DNA of 64,000 nt from JAXMAR01 sp046350295 (GCA_046350295.1 JAXMAR010000002.1:186001-250000), one strand, 5' to 3'. Counted from the first letter of the stretch, positions 33,217 to 44,669 are shown. Numbers and translations are program-made. The notes: generated by a model not told the origin, from the letters alone.

Positions 33217-34617
33217 CTACTTGCCCTTGACGAGCGTGCGGAATGCCGCGCAAAGGAGCGGACCGGTATCCGGTCCGAGGCTGTTCACCTCGCCGTACTG
33301 CGCTTTCTTGAGACCGTAGCAGAACGGCGCCTTCTCGTCCCACTGGCGCTTCGGCAGGATGTAACCCAGCTCATCGCTCGCCAGCCCAAAGATCATCTAG
33401 TGCTTGGCGGCGAGCTGGTCGTAGATGGCCGGCTCGATGGCCGCGTCCGGAAAATCGGCGCCGGGGTCGGGCGGATCCTGCACCTTGCCCAGGACCAGCT
33501 CCGGATAGATCTCGCCGGGAATCGCGGCGACCTGCACCTCGCCCAGGCGAAGCCAGGCCAGCTCGGAGCGAATGGCGAGGCGCGCCATCTTGGGCAGCGT
33601 GTCCGGCGCCTTCTCCGCCCGGTCTGAGTTGCCCGTCCAGAGGAAGGCCTCGCGCTTCAGGACGCCGAGCTTCCAGCCGACGACATAGAGGGGGTTGTCG
33701 AGCGGCAAGAAAACATCGCGGCGGCGCACCTCCAGCGGCGTCATTCGAACGGGCCCCGCTTTGGCGAGGGCGGCGTCCGCGAGCCGGCCGACGCGAACGC
33801 CATATTCGCGCGTCTTCTCGAAGGTGCCGTCGGCAAGGTCCTTCCCCGCATCGTCCTTGATCGGGACGTGAAGCGACGTCATCAGACCGCCGACCGTGCC
33901 GGTGAGGTAGACGACCGGGCAGTCGTGCTTCTTCTGCAGATGATCCACGGTGGCGGACGTGAAGTCGGCGCTGAGGAGCGTGTTCTTGTCGCTGAGCGTC
34001 TCGGGGTGGCAGTTCCATTGCACGATGAGGCCGGCGTTCTTCCCCTTCGCATCGGTGAGCAGGATGGCGACCAGCTCATCGTGCTTGACGATTGGCTTGC
34101 GGCCATCGTGCAACAGCTCGGGACCGGTCGCCGTGCCGATGCGCGGCTGCACCGCGGCGCGTTTCTTGTCCGCCTGCTCGACGGCGCGGACAATGCTCGC
34201 CCTGACCTGTTCGAGGTAATCCGGGTCGACGCCGCTCTGGAACGGATTGGGCCCCCAGAGGCCGAGGGTGTCGGGGCCTTCATGATTGTGGGTGCTGGAG
34301 ACGAGGACGTGGGCGAAGCCGGGCAGCTTCGCCCGCACCCTCTCGACTTCGGGCAGGAACAGGCCGACCACGTCGACGGAGACGAGCGCGAGCTTGTTCT
34401 TGCCGTCATCGAGGACGACGGCGCGGGCCATGATCGGATCGTGGACGCCGGTGGCCTTGCGATTGTGGCCGAAGCCGGCCAGATAAACCGGCTTCTTGGC
34501 GGTGAGCGTCGGCGTGATGTCAACGGCGCCGAAGCCGGCGCGCAGGCCCTCCTGGGCGGCGAGCGGGGCCACGCCGCTCAAAAGCGCCGGAATCAGCCAG
34601 AGGCGGTGGAGATTCAT
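33217..34617 (-). CDS. Neutral/alkaline ceramidase-fold secreted protein with an in-frame TAG
   Basis: From ATG 34617 there is a signal peptide (LWLIPALLSGVAPLAAQ) and the ceramidase N-terminal domain: RAGFGAVDITPTLTAKKPVY, VLVSSTHNHEGPDTLGLWGP (zinc-ligand His pair), LIVQWNCHPETLSDKNTLLS, and YLTGTVGGLMTSLHVP. TAG at 33397-33399 follows ...YDQLAAKH. The same frame then continues MIFGLASDELGYILPKRQWD and YGEVNSLGPDTGPLL to TAG 33217-33219, which is the normal C-terminal signature of this family. One base change (Lys AAG to TAG) would explain it. Activity in Planctomycetes is undefined; amide lipids are only one possible substrate. Divergent from the FadR-like regulator. Confidence 0.82.
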
Positions 34618-34670
34618 AAAATATCCTCATCAGGTTTCATCGCGGACGATCCCCAGGCGTCTCGGCGAGA

Positions 34671-35390
34671 TTGCGAGGCAGCATGCAAGGATCGAAGACG
34701 CTGGATCGAGTCACGCAGGTCGTCACCTATCTCGAGAAAGCCATCCAGGCCGGCGAATATCGGCCCGGGGATTCCCTGCCCCCTGAGCGCGAGATGAGCA
34801 GCCGGCTCGGCGTGAGCCGCAGCGTCGTGCGCGAGGCGATCGGCCGGCTGGCCAGCCTGGGCCTGGTGCAGAGCGTACACGGTTCGGCGACGCGCGTCCA
34901 GGCGCCGACCAGCAAGCCGATCGTGCAGGGCTATCGCCGCCTCCTGCAAGGAAGCAGCGCCAAGTTGGACCAGCTGGCGGCCGTGCGGCTGCCTCTGGAG
35001 ACGACGATCGCGGAGCTGGCGTCGCAACATCGCAGCGACGAGCAACTGGAGCGGATGGAGAAGACGCAGGCGATTCTGGCGGACGCCCAGGCGTCGCTCG
35101 AAGCGCACGTGAAGGCGGACCTCGAATTTCACGCCCTCCTGGCAGAGGCGACGGGCAACCCGCTCTTCCATGTCGTCCTGGCGCCCATCCAGGAACTGCT
35201 CATCAAGAGCCGCCGCCTCACCCTCGGAAAATACGGGGCGGACATCGCCGTCGCGCATCACCGCCTGATCCTCGACGCCGTGCGGCGGCGCGACAGCGCG
35301 GCGGCACGGGCGGCGATGCTGCAACACATGCGGCTGAACCTGGAGCACTTGCGGCCGGCCGAAGGCGACGAGTTGACCTTCGAGCTTTGA
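34671..35390 (+). CDS. FadR-subfamily GntR transcription regulator
   Basis: 239 residues. Winged HTH at about residues 12-78 (YRPGDSLPPEREMSSRLGVS, RSVVREAIGRLASLGLVQSV) and an FCD all-helical effector domain at about 95-225 with metal/ligand residues in ADLEFHALLAEATGN and AVAHHRLILDAVRRRD. ATG 34671 or the near ATG 34683 are both possible. It is divergent from the ceramidase-like gene (53-bp gap), which it may regulate, a positional inference. Its last codon overlaps the start of the long frame leading into dgkA. Confidence 0.88.
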   Translation: MRGSMQGSKTLDRVTQVVTYLEKAIQAGEYRPGDSLPPEREMSSRLGVSRSVVREAIGRLASLGLVQSVHGSATRVQAPTSKPIVQGYRRLLQGSSAKLDQLAAVRLPLETTIAELASQHRSDEQLERMEKTQAILADAQASLEAHVKADLEFHALLAEATGNPLFHVVLAPIQELLIKSRRLTLGKYGADIAVAHHRLILDAVRRRDSAAARAAMLQHMRLNLEHLRPAEGDELTFEL

Positions 35391-35509
35391 TGGCGACCCC
35401 TCTCGACCCGTTTCCCGCCGCCTGTTACGTTAACGTCAGACTCGCCACGCCTTCACGCAAGGGACGCGGAGGATCCTTGGCTATTTCGCTTCTGCCTCCC
35501 GAAACGCCG

Positions 35510-35890
35510 ATGCCTGAGCCAAAGCGGCGCCGCCCCTGGGGCGACAAGTTCCGCGATGCGCTGCGCGGTCTCAAGCTGGGGATTCGCGGCCACAGCAGCT
35601 TCGCCGTTCATTTCTTTTTTGCCGTCCTCGTGACGATCGCCGGCATCGCCCTTGGTTGCGGCGTGGAGGAATGGTGTCTGCTAGTTCTGGCCATCGGCAT
35701 GGTGCTGACCGCCGAATTGTTCAACAGCGCTATCGAGACGCTCTTCCGCGGCCTCGATCCGGACACCAAGGAGCGCTCGTGGCCGGCGCTCGATATCGCC
35801 GCCGGCGCGGTTTTGATGGCGAGCTTCACGGCAATCATCATCGGCGCCGCCGTCTTCATTCGCCGCGTCCTCGCGTTATGGGGTTGGTAG
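35510..35890 (+). CDS. dgkA: Diacylglycerol kinase family (DgkA) membrane protein
   Basis: 126 residues from ATG 35510 (MPEPKRRRPWGDKFRDAL), the family's usual length. An in-frame ATG at 35387 would add 41 residues. Typical: RDALRGLKLGIRGHSSFAVH amphipathic start, three membrane helices (FFFAVLVTIAGIALGC, CLLVLAIGMVLTAELFNSAI, DIAAGAVLMASFTAIIIGAA), and the catalytic ELFNSAIETLFRGLD and AGAVL segments. It phosphorylates diacylglycerol or undecaprenol in the inner membrane. In this lineage the undecaprenol-kinase role is as likely as lipid recycling. Confidence 0.88.
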   Translation: MPEPKRRRPWGDKFRDALRGLKLGIRGHSSFAVHFFFAVLVTIAGIALGCGVEEWCLLVLAIGMVLTAELFNSAIETLFRGLDPDTKERSWPALDIAAGAVLMASFTAIIIGAAVFIRRVLALWGW

Positions 35891-35996
35891 ATTCCAGCGC
35901 GCGACAAGATTTGCCGCCAACCGGCTCTTGCAACCGCGTCCGGCCTCCCGCACAATGGCGATTCAGACATCTCGAACTCAAGCGCCGGATTTCGCC

Positions 35997-36596
35997 ATGA
36001 ACGACGACTTGAAGACGCTCGGGGCCGACGCCGCCGAGCCCATCACCCAGGGCACCTCGTCCATCTTCCGCCTGTTCGAGGCGTTCATCGGCCTGCGCGA
36101 GAAGAACGAGCGGCAGCACAAGCTCTTCGAGCAGACGCTCAACCGCACGCGCGACGCGCTCCAAGCGAGTTTCAACACGTTCGCCGCGGACACGCAAAAG
36201 GCGTATCAGCAGCTGCGCCAGGACATCCTGGGGGAGAAAAAATTCAGCCTCAATCTGCTCAATGAACTGCTCGACCTGGCCGTGGAGCTGGACCACATCG
36301 TCGTCTCCCGGCCGGGCGTCACCTGGACCGGACCGGAGGCCGAACCGGTGGAGCGGTGGATGGAGGCGATCGCGATCCAGAACCGCCGCGTGCAGGACGC
36401 GCTGGCGAAGTTCGGCGTCCACCCCTACGACGCCGTCGTCGGTTCGCCGTATAATCCGTCGCTCCATGAACGAGTCGGCACGCGGCACGTGGAGGGGATG
36501 GACGCGTTGCGGGTCGCCGAGCAGAAGGAGCGCGGCTACTCGAGCCAGCAGCCGGAGTTCATCCTGCGCAGACCGAAGGTGATCGTGACCGAGTAG
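35997..36596 (+). CDS. grpE: GrpE-like nucleotide exchange factor
   Basis: 199 residues from ATG 35997 (MNDDLKTLGA); ATG 35955 is an in-frame alternative with a basic leader. A long coiled-coil N-terminal region (about 30-120) is followed by the GrpE head: GVHPYDAVVGSPYNPSLHER V and the final strand QQPEFILRRPKVIVTE, similar to the DPxxHEAV and RPAxVxV patterns of GrpE. It would accelerate ADP release from DnaK. No dnaK or dnaJ is nearby, and the head is divergent, so this may be a specialised paralogue. Confidence 0.68.
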   Translation: MNDDLKTLGADAAEPITQGTSSIFRLFEAFIGLREKNERQHKLFEQTLNRTRDALQASFNTFAADTQKAYQQLRQDILGEKKFSLNLLNELLDLAVELDHIVVSRPGVTWTGPEAEPVERWMEAIAIQNRRVQDALAKFGVHPYDAVVGSPYNPSLHERVGTRHVEGMDALRVAEQKERGYSSQQPEFILRRPKVIVTE

Positions 36597-36726
36597 CGAC
36601 GTGAAAAAAAGCTCAGCCACAAGCGAACAGAAAAGAGAGGAACCCGTAACGGGACTTCGCGAGGCGACCGGCGGGAACAACACGCGAAAACCGGGTGACC
36701 CTATTTGGCGTGGCGCGTCGTTGAGC

Positions 36727-36751
36727 GGGCGCCTCGCACGTCGAGGCGCCC
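36727..36751 (+). terminator. Putative hairpin terminator after the GrpE-like gene
   Basis: Perfect 10-bp stem GGGCGCCTCG / CGAGGCGCCC with loop CACGT, 131 bp after the GrpE-like stop and 20 bp before the HisA/HisF-like start. No U-tract follows, so it may be a pause or leader structure instead of a terminator. Confidence 0.45.
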
Positions 36752-36770
36752 GTCCCGTTGAAAAAGAATC

Positions 36771-37493
36771 ATGCTCATCCTCCCGGTCCTCGACTTGCTG
36801 GGCGGTGTCGTCGTCCGTGGTGTCGGCGGCCGGCGCTCGGAGTACCGCCCGATCGTGAGCACGTTGACTCGGGCGACCGACCCGCTTTCGATCGCGCGCG
36901 CCTTTCGCGACCATTTTGGCCTGACGACCCTCTATCTTGCGGACCTGGACGCAATCGCCGGCAAGCCGCCCGCGTTCCCCGTCTACACGATCCTGAGCGA
37001 AGATGGTTTCCGGCTCTTTGTCGATGCCGGGCTGCGCGCCGCGTCTTCGGCGGTTCCCCTGCGTGACTGTGGCGTCGACACGATTCTCGCCGGCCTCGAG
37101 ACGATTCCGGGGCCCGATACCTTGCTCGATATTGCCGACCTCATCGGTCCGGAAAACGTGATCGTGTCGCTCGACATGAAGGAGAACCGGGTCCTGACAC
37201 CCTATGCTCCCTGGCACGGCGCCGATAGCGCCGGCATAGCGAGGGAAATCGTGGCGTTGGGCTTCTGGCGCCTCCTCCTCCTTGATCTCGCCCGCGTCGG
37301 CATGAATCAAGGGACAGGCACGGACGAGATCGCCGCGTCCCTTCAAGGCCGTTTCGGCGCGACCGTGGAACTCTTCGTCGGCGGCGGCGTACGCGGTCCC
37401 GGAGACGTGCAGCGGTTCGGGCGAATGGGACTCGCCGGCCTGCTGGTCGGGTCCGCGCTCCATGACGGAAAACTGACGCGGGACGATCTTTAG
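36771..37493 (+). CDS. HisA/HisF-like TIM-barrel protein
   Basis: 240 residues. The fold is that of the phosphate-binding HisA/HisF barrels: ILPVLDLLGGVVVRGVGG first strand, LTTLYLADLDAIAGKPPAF, VSLDMKENRV, and the C-terminal phosphate loop VELFVGGGVRGPGDVQRFG plus MGLAGLLVGSALHDG. Catalytic Asp residues at strands 1 and 5 are partly conserved (VLDLL, SLDMK). No his genes are adjacent, and the sequence is divergent from true HisA. HisA-like proteins also occur among methanopterin-linked C1 genes in Planctomycetes, which is a possible context, unproven here. Confidence 0.75.
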   Translation: MLILPVLDLLGGVVVRGVGGRRSEYRPIVSTLTRATDPLSIARAFRDHFGLTTLYLADLDAIAGKPPAFPVYTILSEDGFRLFVDAGLRAASSAVPLRDCGVDTILAGLETIPGPDTLLDIADLIGPENVIVSLDMKENRVLTPYAPWHGADSAGIAREIVALGFWRLLLLDLARVGMNQGTGTDEIAASLQGRFGATVELFVGGGVRGPGDVQRFGRMGLAGLLVGSALHDGKLTRDDL

Positions 37494-37501
37494 TCTAGTC
37501 T

Positions 37502-37930
37502 TCAGTCCTCTTCCACCCGCAACGAGGCGCAGATCGCGCGCAGCACCGGCTCGTTCGTTTCCGACTCCAGGTCGTTGAGCTGCCACAGGAGCAGAACCGT
37601 GCCGGCGCCGCTGTAGAAGCTGCGGACGACGCACGTGTTGGTCAGGTCGAAGCTAAAGAAGCGGATGTCGTGGCCGACGGCGGGCTGCGCGGCCACCGTT
37701 TCGAGGGCGTCCTCGGCCTCGAGGTCCTTGTATTCGCCCTGGAGAGCTTCGAGGGCCGTGCGCGCCATCTCCTCCGGCTCGGGCATCGACTCATCGTAGG
37801 TGAGCATGAGGAAGGCGGTGTCGGGGCTCTGGAGCGACACCGTCCAGCCCGACTCCGCGTCGCCGGTTTCCAGGCTCCAGTTCTCGGGATACTGAAAGCG
37901 GATCCCGTCCCGCTCGAACACGCCAGGCAT
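37502..37930 (-). CDS. Small DUF1795/PsbP-like hypothetical protein
   Basis: 142 residues from ATG 37930 (MPGVFERDG). The layout FERDGIRFQYPENWSLETGD, SLQSPDTAFLMLTYDESMPE, ALEALQGEYKDLEAEDALET and a terminal ICASLRVEED resembles the small alpha-beta fold of DcrB/PsbP-type domains. No signal peptide is evident, so it is cytosolic as written. Function unknown. Convergent with the HisA/HisF-like gene (8-bp gap). Confidence 0.6.
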   Translation of the reverse strand: MPGVFERDGIRFQYPENWSLETGDAESGWTVSLQSPDTAFLMLTYDESMPEPEEMARTALEALQGEYKDLEAEDALETVAAQPAVGHDIRFFSFDLTNTCVVRSFYSGAGTVLLLWQLNDLESETNEPVLRAICASLRVEED

Positions 37931-37994
37931 GAGAGGTTTCCTCGTCCGGGTTGGGATCATTCTATCCGGACTCGGCAAGCCGCGGCGCCGGCGG

Positions 37995-38348
37995 TTACGC
38001 CGCCTTCTTCTTGGTCGCGATCGTCAGGATCTGGATGATGCGGTCGCGGTTGTTGTTGATGGTGATGCGGGCCCGCGCTTTGCCGGTCCCGAACATCGGG
38101 TTCCTCAGGCCGTCCTCGATCGGGCTATCCAGCTCGAACTTTTTGGTGTCCTTGTTGAATTTGCCGTTGGCAATCTTGACGTCCTTGCTCACCTGGAAGG
38201 TCATCTCGGGGTTGGTGGTCCCCTTCTTGATGTTGCGGACCGTCACCATGTTGCCGTCGACCTTCAGGATCGTGACGGTCAACTCCTCGGCTTGAACGAA
38301 GCCGATGGTGAGGCAAACCAAGCTCGCGGCGATGGCGAAGCGTTTCAT
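37995..38348 (-). CDS. Small secreted hypothetical protein
   Basis: 117 residues with a clear signal peptide (FAIAASLVCLTIGFVQAEE). The mature part is beta-rich with evenly spaced Lys, e.g. ELTVTILKVDGNMVTVRNIK, MTFQVSKDVKIANGKFNKDT, ITINNNRDRIIQILTIATKK. It looks like an OB/SH3-like exported beta-barrel, but I do not recognise a family. It lies upstream of the preceding gene on the same strand with a 64-bp gap. Preceded by GGAGGAAAG, a strong ribosome site. Confidence 0.7.
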   Translation of the reverse strand: MKRFAIAASLVCLTIGFVQAEELTVTILKVDGNMVTVRNIKKGTTNPEMTFQVSKDVKIANGKFNKDTKKFELDSPIEDGLRNPMFGTGKARARITINNNRDRIIQILTIATKKKAA

Positions 38349-38442
38349 GGTCTTTCCTCCTTCGGGTTAGCGGGGGGGCACAAGTCTTCGCCGCCCAACA
38401 ACTCGCGATCCACATCGAAGCACAGAGCTGGAACCGAATCTG

Positions 38443-39816
<1,374 letters not shown>

Positions 39817-39904
39817 GCCAGTCCTCGTTTTGCCGCTCGCGTTGAGGGTTCCGACACCGGTCGCGTCCGCCCCGGTTCCGCGAACCGTGGCTAAACGAAG
39901 GCCT

Positions 39905-42247
39905 TCAATCGATGAACAGGAACTCGTTGCTGCCCAGCAGCGCTTGCGCGTATTCGCGCCACGCGACGTCCGTCTCGGCGCCGAGAAACTCACGGCCGAG
40001 ACGCAACTGCCCGTCGTTCGGCCGGCGCCCATAGAGAAGACGATAAGCCGCCACGATCCGTTCAGCGACGCTCTTCGCTTCTTTCGACGGCCCGCGCCAG
40101 CGCCTCCGCCTGTTGCTGCATGAAGGGGCTGTTCAGCGTGAAAAGCTGCTGGAGCGGCGTCACGGTCGGCACGCGGTGGGAAGCGTGAGTCGTCGGATCG
40201 GGGAAGTCGTGCAGCCTCAGGAAGTCGCTCAGCTCGCGCCGCTTCACCGTGCCGTAGATGGTGCGGCGCGTGTTCTTGGCGTCTCCCAGCTCTTGGGAGG
40301 CGCCACCGACCGTATCATCGAGTTTGCCGGACGCACTGAGGATCGCGTCGCGCCAGGCTTCGGCATCGAGCCGGCGCGGGTTCATGCGCCACAAGAGGCG
40401 GTTCTCGGGATCGAGGGACTGCTTGGCCTTGTCGATGGCGCTCGACTGCCGGTACGCCGCCGACAGCATGATCTCGCGGTGCAGCCATTTGAGCGACCAG
40501 CCGTTGGCGATGAAGCGTGCCGCCAGGTCGTCCAACAATTCCGGATGGCTGGGCCGCTCACCCTGGGCGCCGAAGTCGCTCGGCGTCTCGACGAGGCCGC
40601 GGCCGAAGTGATGCGTCCAGACGCGGTTGACGATGACGCGCGCCGAGAGCGACGCCGCCTCGCCGACAATCGCCTCCGCCAGCTCCAGCCGCCCGCTGCC
40701 CTTCGTGAACGTTCGCGGTTCACCGGGGGAGAGCACGGCGGGGAAATGCCGGGGCACGACGGCGCCGAGGGTCGCCGGGTTGCCGCGCATCTGCATCGGC
40801 ACGTCGAGCGCCTCGCCGGGCTTGTAGACGAGCTTGGTCTTGTGCGGGCCGTCGGCCATCACGTGCAGGCTTGACTCCTCGATGGCGACGACCAGCGGCG
40901 TCTCGAAATGCGGCGTCTCCTTGCGGATCGTCTCGACCTCGCGTTTCAGTTCCTCCGCGCGTTTGACCTTCTCCGGCTCCTTGGCGCTTTTCAGGCCGGT
41001 GATCTGCTGCTCCAGCTCTTCGACCCGGCCACGCGCCTTGCGCACCGCGGCATCCTCTTCCGGCGTCAGCATCGTCCGATCGGCCGGCCTGATGCTGGCG
41101 AAAACGCCGGCCAGGCCGTAGTAGTCGCGCATCGTGATCGGGTCGAACTTGTGATCGTGGCAACGGGCGCAGCCGATGGTGAGGCCGAGGAATGTCGAGG
41201 AGACGGTGTGAATCCGCTCCTCCCACTCCTCCGCGACGACGGTTGAGATCACATCCGGGGCCAGCTTGAGTTCCTTCCAGTAGCTGGGGCTCAGGCCGAT
41301 GAAGCCGAGCGCCGCCAGGTCTTCTCCGGCGACGGGGCGGAACTTGCTCGGGCCCTTCGTGCGCGGCATCAGGTCCGCGGCAAGCTGCCGCTTGACGAAC
41401 TCGTCATACGGCATGTCCTCGTTGAACGCCTGGACGACCCAATCGCGGTAGCGCCACGGGGCGCCTTTGGTCTCCGCCCAGGGCTCGCCGATGTCGCAAT
41501 AGCGGGCCAGGTCGAGCCAGTAGCGGGCCCAGCGCTCGCCATGATGGGGCGAGGCGAGCAGCCTGTCGATCAGCTTCTCGTAGGCGTCGGCCGCATCGGA
41601 GGCGAGGAACTCGTCCATCTCTTCGGGCGTCGGGGGCAGGCCGAGCAGGTCGAAATAGGCGCGGCGGATGAGGACGCGGCGCTCGGCCTCGGCGGATGGC
41701 GCCAGCCCCTTCTTCTCGAGCGCCGCCAGGAGAAACGCGTCAATGGCTTGCGTACCCAGTCCTTTCGCTTGACCGGCGGCGCGCTTGTCCGACGCACCGG
41801 TTGAAAAGACCAGAACTTCCGTCCCTCGGCAACGTCGACACTCGGCCGCGTCAGCTTCTTTCCCGTCTCGGGGTACGGCAGCCCGCGCCGCACCCATTCC
41901 ACGAGGATAGCGCGCTCGCCGTCCGGCAGCTTGCCCGTCGGCGGCATCGACAGCTTCGGGTTCTTGTGGCTGATCGCCTCGACCAACCGGCTCTCGTCCG
42001 GCTTCCCCGCCGTCGCGATCGGCCCGCTGTCGCCCCCCTCCAACACTCGTTCGCGGCTATCGAGGGCGAGGCCGCCGCGCGTCTTCTTCGCTTTCGTCGA
42101 ATGGCACGAGAAGCAGCGCTCCGCGAGGATCGGCCGCACCTTCGCTTCGAAGAAGGCAAGATCGGCCGGTGCGGGAGGGCGGCGTTCTTGCGCGGCGCCG
42201 GCGGTCGAACAGGCGAGGACGATGACAAGGCTGAGGCAGAAACGCAT
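39905..42247 (-). CDS. PSD1 / DUF1549-DUF1553 cytochrome c-type protein, frameshifted
   Basis: Starts at ATG 42247 (MRFCLSLVIVLACSTAGAA, signal peptide). The heme-binding PSCyt1 motif is RCFSCHSTKAKKTRGGLALD (CxxCH). After a frameshift near 41760 the DUF1549 part follows: LIRRAYFDLLGLPPTPEEMD, SPHHGERWARYWLDLARYCD, TVSSTFLGLTIGCARCHDHK FDP, then DUF1553: ARVIVNRVWTHHFGRGLVET, PSDFGAQGERPSHPELLDDL, LLWRMNPRRLDAEAWRDAI. A second shift near 40080 leads to the end NEFLFID at TGA 39905-39907. About 780 residues restored. The second CxRCH (CARCHDH) may bind another heme. Partner of the DUF1501 gene downstream. Confidence 0.85.
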
Positions 42248-42360
42248 CTGGCGGACTCGATTCGAGTACGTGGGCGTCGGCCCGGCGGGATACAGACGAT
42301 TATGGCGGCTCGGCGGGAGTTGGACAACAGGTTTCCCGTTGTCCTCGCCGAGCCACGACG

Positions 42361-43385
42361 TCAATTCAACGTCCGCTCCATCGGCCCCGCCAGGCGTTTC
42401 AGCTTCTCCATCAGCTTGTCGAACGCGGCGAAGTCCAGGGTTTGGGCGCCGTCGGACGCCGCGTGATCGGGGTCCGGGTGGACTTCGATCAGTAGCCCGT
42501 CGGCCCCGGCCGCGAGAGACGCCAGGGCCATCGCGGGGACGTAGTCTCTCTTGCCGGTGCCGTGGCTAGGGTCGACGAGGATCGGCAGGTGGGACAGCTT
42601 CTTGGCGGGTGGGATGACGGAGAGGTCGAGGGTGTTGCGGCTATGGTCGGAGAAGGAGCGGATGCCGCCTCGCAGAGGAGGACGTTGTAGTTGCCGCCGG
42701 CCATGACGTACTCGGCGGCCATGAGCCATTCCTCGAGGGTGGCCGACATGCCGCGCTTGAGGAGGACCGGTTTTTTGGCGCGGGCGACGCGCTTGAGGAG
42801 GCTGAAGTTCTGCATGTTGCGCGTGCCGATCTGGATGATGTCGGCGGCGCCCTCGACGGCGTCGGCGTTGTCAGTGTCCATCAATTCGGTGACGATGCCG
42901 ATGCCGGTCTTGTCGCGTGTCCGGCGCAGGATATCGAGGCCTTCGAGTCCCATGCCCTGGAAGGCGTAGGGGCTGGTGCGCGGCTTGAAGGCGCCGGCGC
43001 GGAGGAGACGGACGCCCCGGCTCATCAGGAATTCGGCGGTCCGCATGACCATCGCTTCCGTCTCCACGGAGCAAGGGCCGGCGATCATGGTGAAGGTTCC
43101 TGGGCCGATGGTCACTTCGCTTTTGAGGGGGATGCGAACGGTGGTATCGGCGGGGCGCATCTCGCGGCTGGCGAGTTTGTAGGGTTTGGTGACGCGGATC
43201 AGCTCGGAGACGCCGGGGAGCACTTCGAGCGTGCGCGGGTCGACGGCGTTGACGTTGCCGGTGATGCCGATGGCGGTGCGGGTGGCGCCGGGGAGCGGGT
43301 GCGGCGTCAGCTTCATGTCGCGGATCGCTTGCAGCACCTGCTCGATCTCTTGCGGACTGGCATGCGACTGCATGACGACGAGCAT
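42361..43385 (-). CDS. aroF: 3-deoxy-7-phosphoheptulonate (DAHP) synthase, frameshifted
   Basis: First enzyme of the shikimate pathway (phosphoenolpyruvate + erythrose-4-P). From ATG 43385: an N-terminal ferredoxin-like regulatory domain (residues 1-70, MLVVMQSHASPQEIEQVLQA), then the barrel: TFTMIAGPCSVETEAMVMRT, LLRAGAFKPRTSPYAFQGMG, DIIQIGTRNMQNFSLLKRVA, KKPVLLKRGMSATLEEWLMA. At about 42668 one base is missing (NVLLCE then RGIRSF in the next frame), after which LPILVDPSHGTGKRDYVPAM and LLIEVHPDPDHAASDGAQTL complete the protein. About 341 residues. Regulatory layout is that of the Ibeta type with an ACT-like N-domain. Confidence 0.9.
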
Positions 43386-43505
43386 GATGCGGCCTTTCTC
43401 TTTCCCGTTGCGGGTCCGGCATGGTAGGTTGAGCGGGGCGACGTCCTCCTCAGTTTGGCAGATGACGACGCGAGCGACACCGGGAATCGGGCGGAAAAAG
43501 AGCGA

Positions 43506-44669
43506 ATGACGTTTCTGCGAAGCCTGCGCAACTACTGGCTGATGTTTTCCTGTCTTCCCCTGGGCGGGCTGCTCGTCGCGTTGCTGATCTACACCGTTTG
43601 CGCCGTCATCTTCATCGGCTGGGATGAGGCGATGCTCGGCGCGGTCGCCTTGATCGCCGTCTTGTTCCTCACGCAGTGGGCGGGCCGCTGGCTGAGCTTT
43701 TACTCGCGCGGCACGCGCGCTTTGTACGAGGGGAATCCTGCGGAGGCGCTCAAGGAGTTCGACGCCGGCCTGGCGCTCAAGCGCTGGCGGGCCGGCGATC
43801 CGCGCCGCGCCATGTTGCTCTTGGGCCGGGTCAACGCATTGATGGACAGCGGCGCCTATCCGGAGGCGGCGCCGGCGGCCGAGGAGTGCGTGAATGCTTT
43901 CCAGGCCGCATGGGGCGCGGAGCATTCGTACACGCTCGGGGCCTTGCTGGCGAAGGGGCACGCCGCGATCTACCTGGCGGATTTCGCCGAGGCCGAGGCG
44001 ATCTGCCGCCGGGTCTGCGAGGCCAAGCGGGCGCGCTACGGGCCCGAGCATCCGGACGTGGCGTTGTGCCTCGTCAGCCTGGGCAAGCTGGCGTCGGAGC
44101 GTCGCGAGTTCGCGGAGGCGGAGCGTTGCTATCGCCAGGCGCTGGAGGTCTTCCGGCGCGGCCTGAAAGCGAATGATCCCCAGACCGGGATGGCGCTCAA
44201 CAACATCGCGTACGTTCTGGTCCGGCAGGGGCGAATCGAGGAAGCGGAGTCCCTGGCCCAGGAGGCGCTCGAGATCGCGCGGAAAGCGCTGCCGCCGCGA
44301 CATTACGGGCAGGCGGCGTTCTGGAACACGCGCAGCCTCATTCACGTCAAGAAAGGGGAGTTCGTCCAAGCGCGCGAGCTTCTAGTGGAAGGCGTCAAGC
44401 TGCTCGAAGAGCGCTACGGTGATTTCCATCCGCAGCTGGTCCATCACCTTTCGCTCCTGGCCGAGATTCACCTGGCCGAAGAGCGCTATTCGGACGCCGA
44501 GACGCTGTGCCGCCGCGCCGTGCAGATCGCCGAGGAGCGACTGCGGCCGCGGCATCCGGACCGGCTCGAGGCGCTCGAGCTGTACGCGCGGATCCTGCCG
44601 GAGATGGGCCGCGGCGCGGAGGGAGCGGCGCTGCGCGAACAGATCGAGCAGATCAAGAATGCAGAATGA
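43506..44669 (+). CDS. TPR-repeat membrane protein
   Basis: 387 residues from ATG 43506 (MTFLRSLRNYWLMF). Two N-terminal membrane helices (FSCLPLGGLLVALLIYTVC, AMLGAVALIAVLFLTQW) are followed by six or more TPR repeats of about 42 residues (LGKLASERREFAEAERCYRQ, ALNNIAYVLVRQGRIEEAES, HLSLLAEIHLAEERYSDAET), the kinesin-light-chain type with long H-x-D linkers. Likely a membrane-anchored protein-interaction scaffold. The last codons and stop lie within the first unit of the 14-bp tandem repeat. Confidence 0.82.
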   Translation: MTFLRSLRNYWLMFSCLPLGGLLVALLIYTVCAVIFIGWDEAMLGAVALIAVLFLTQWAGRWLSFYSRGTRALYEGNPAEALKEFDAGLALKRWRAGDPRRAMLLLGRVNALMDSGAYPEAAPAAEECVNAFQAAWGAEHSYTLGALLAKGHAAIYLADFAEAEAICRRVCEAKRARYGPEHPDVALCLVSLGKLASERREFAEAERCYRQALEVFRRGLKANDPQTGMALNNIAYVLVRQGRIEEAESLAQEALEIARKALPPRHYGQAAFWNTRSLIHVKKGEFVQARELLVEGVKLLEERYGDFHPQLVHHLSLLAEIHLAEERYSDAETLCRRAVQIAEERLRPRHPDRLEALELYARILPEMGRGAEGAALREQIEQIKNAE

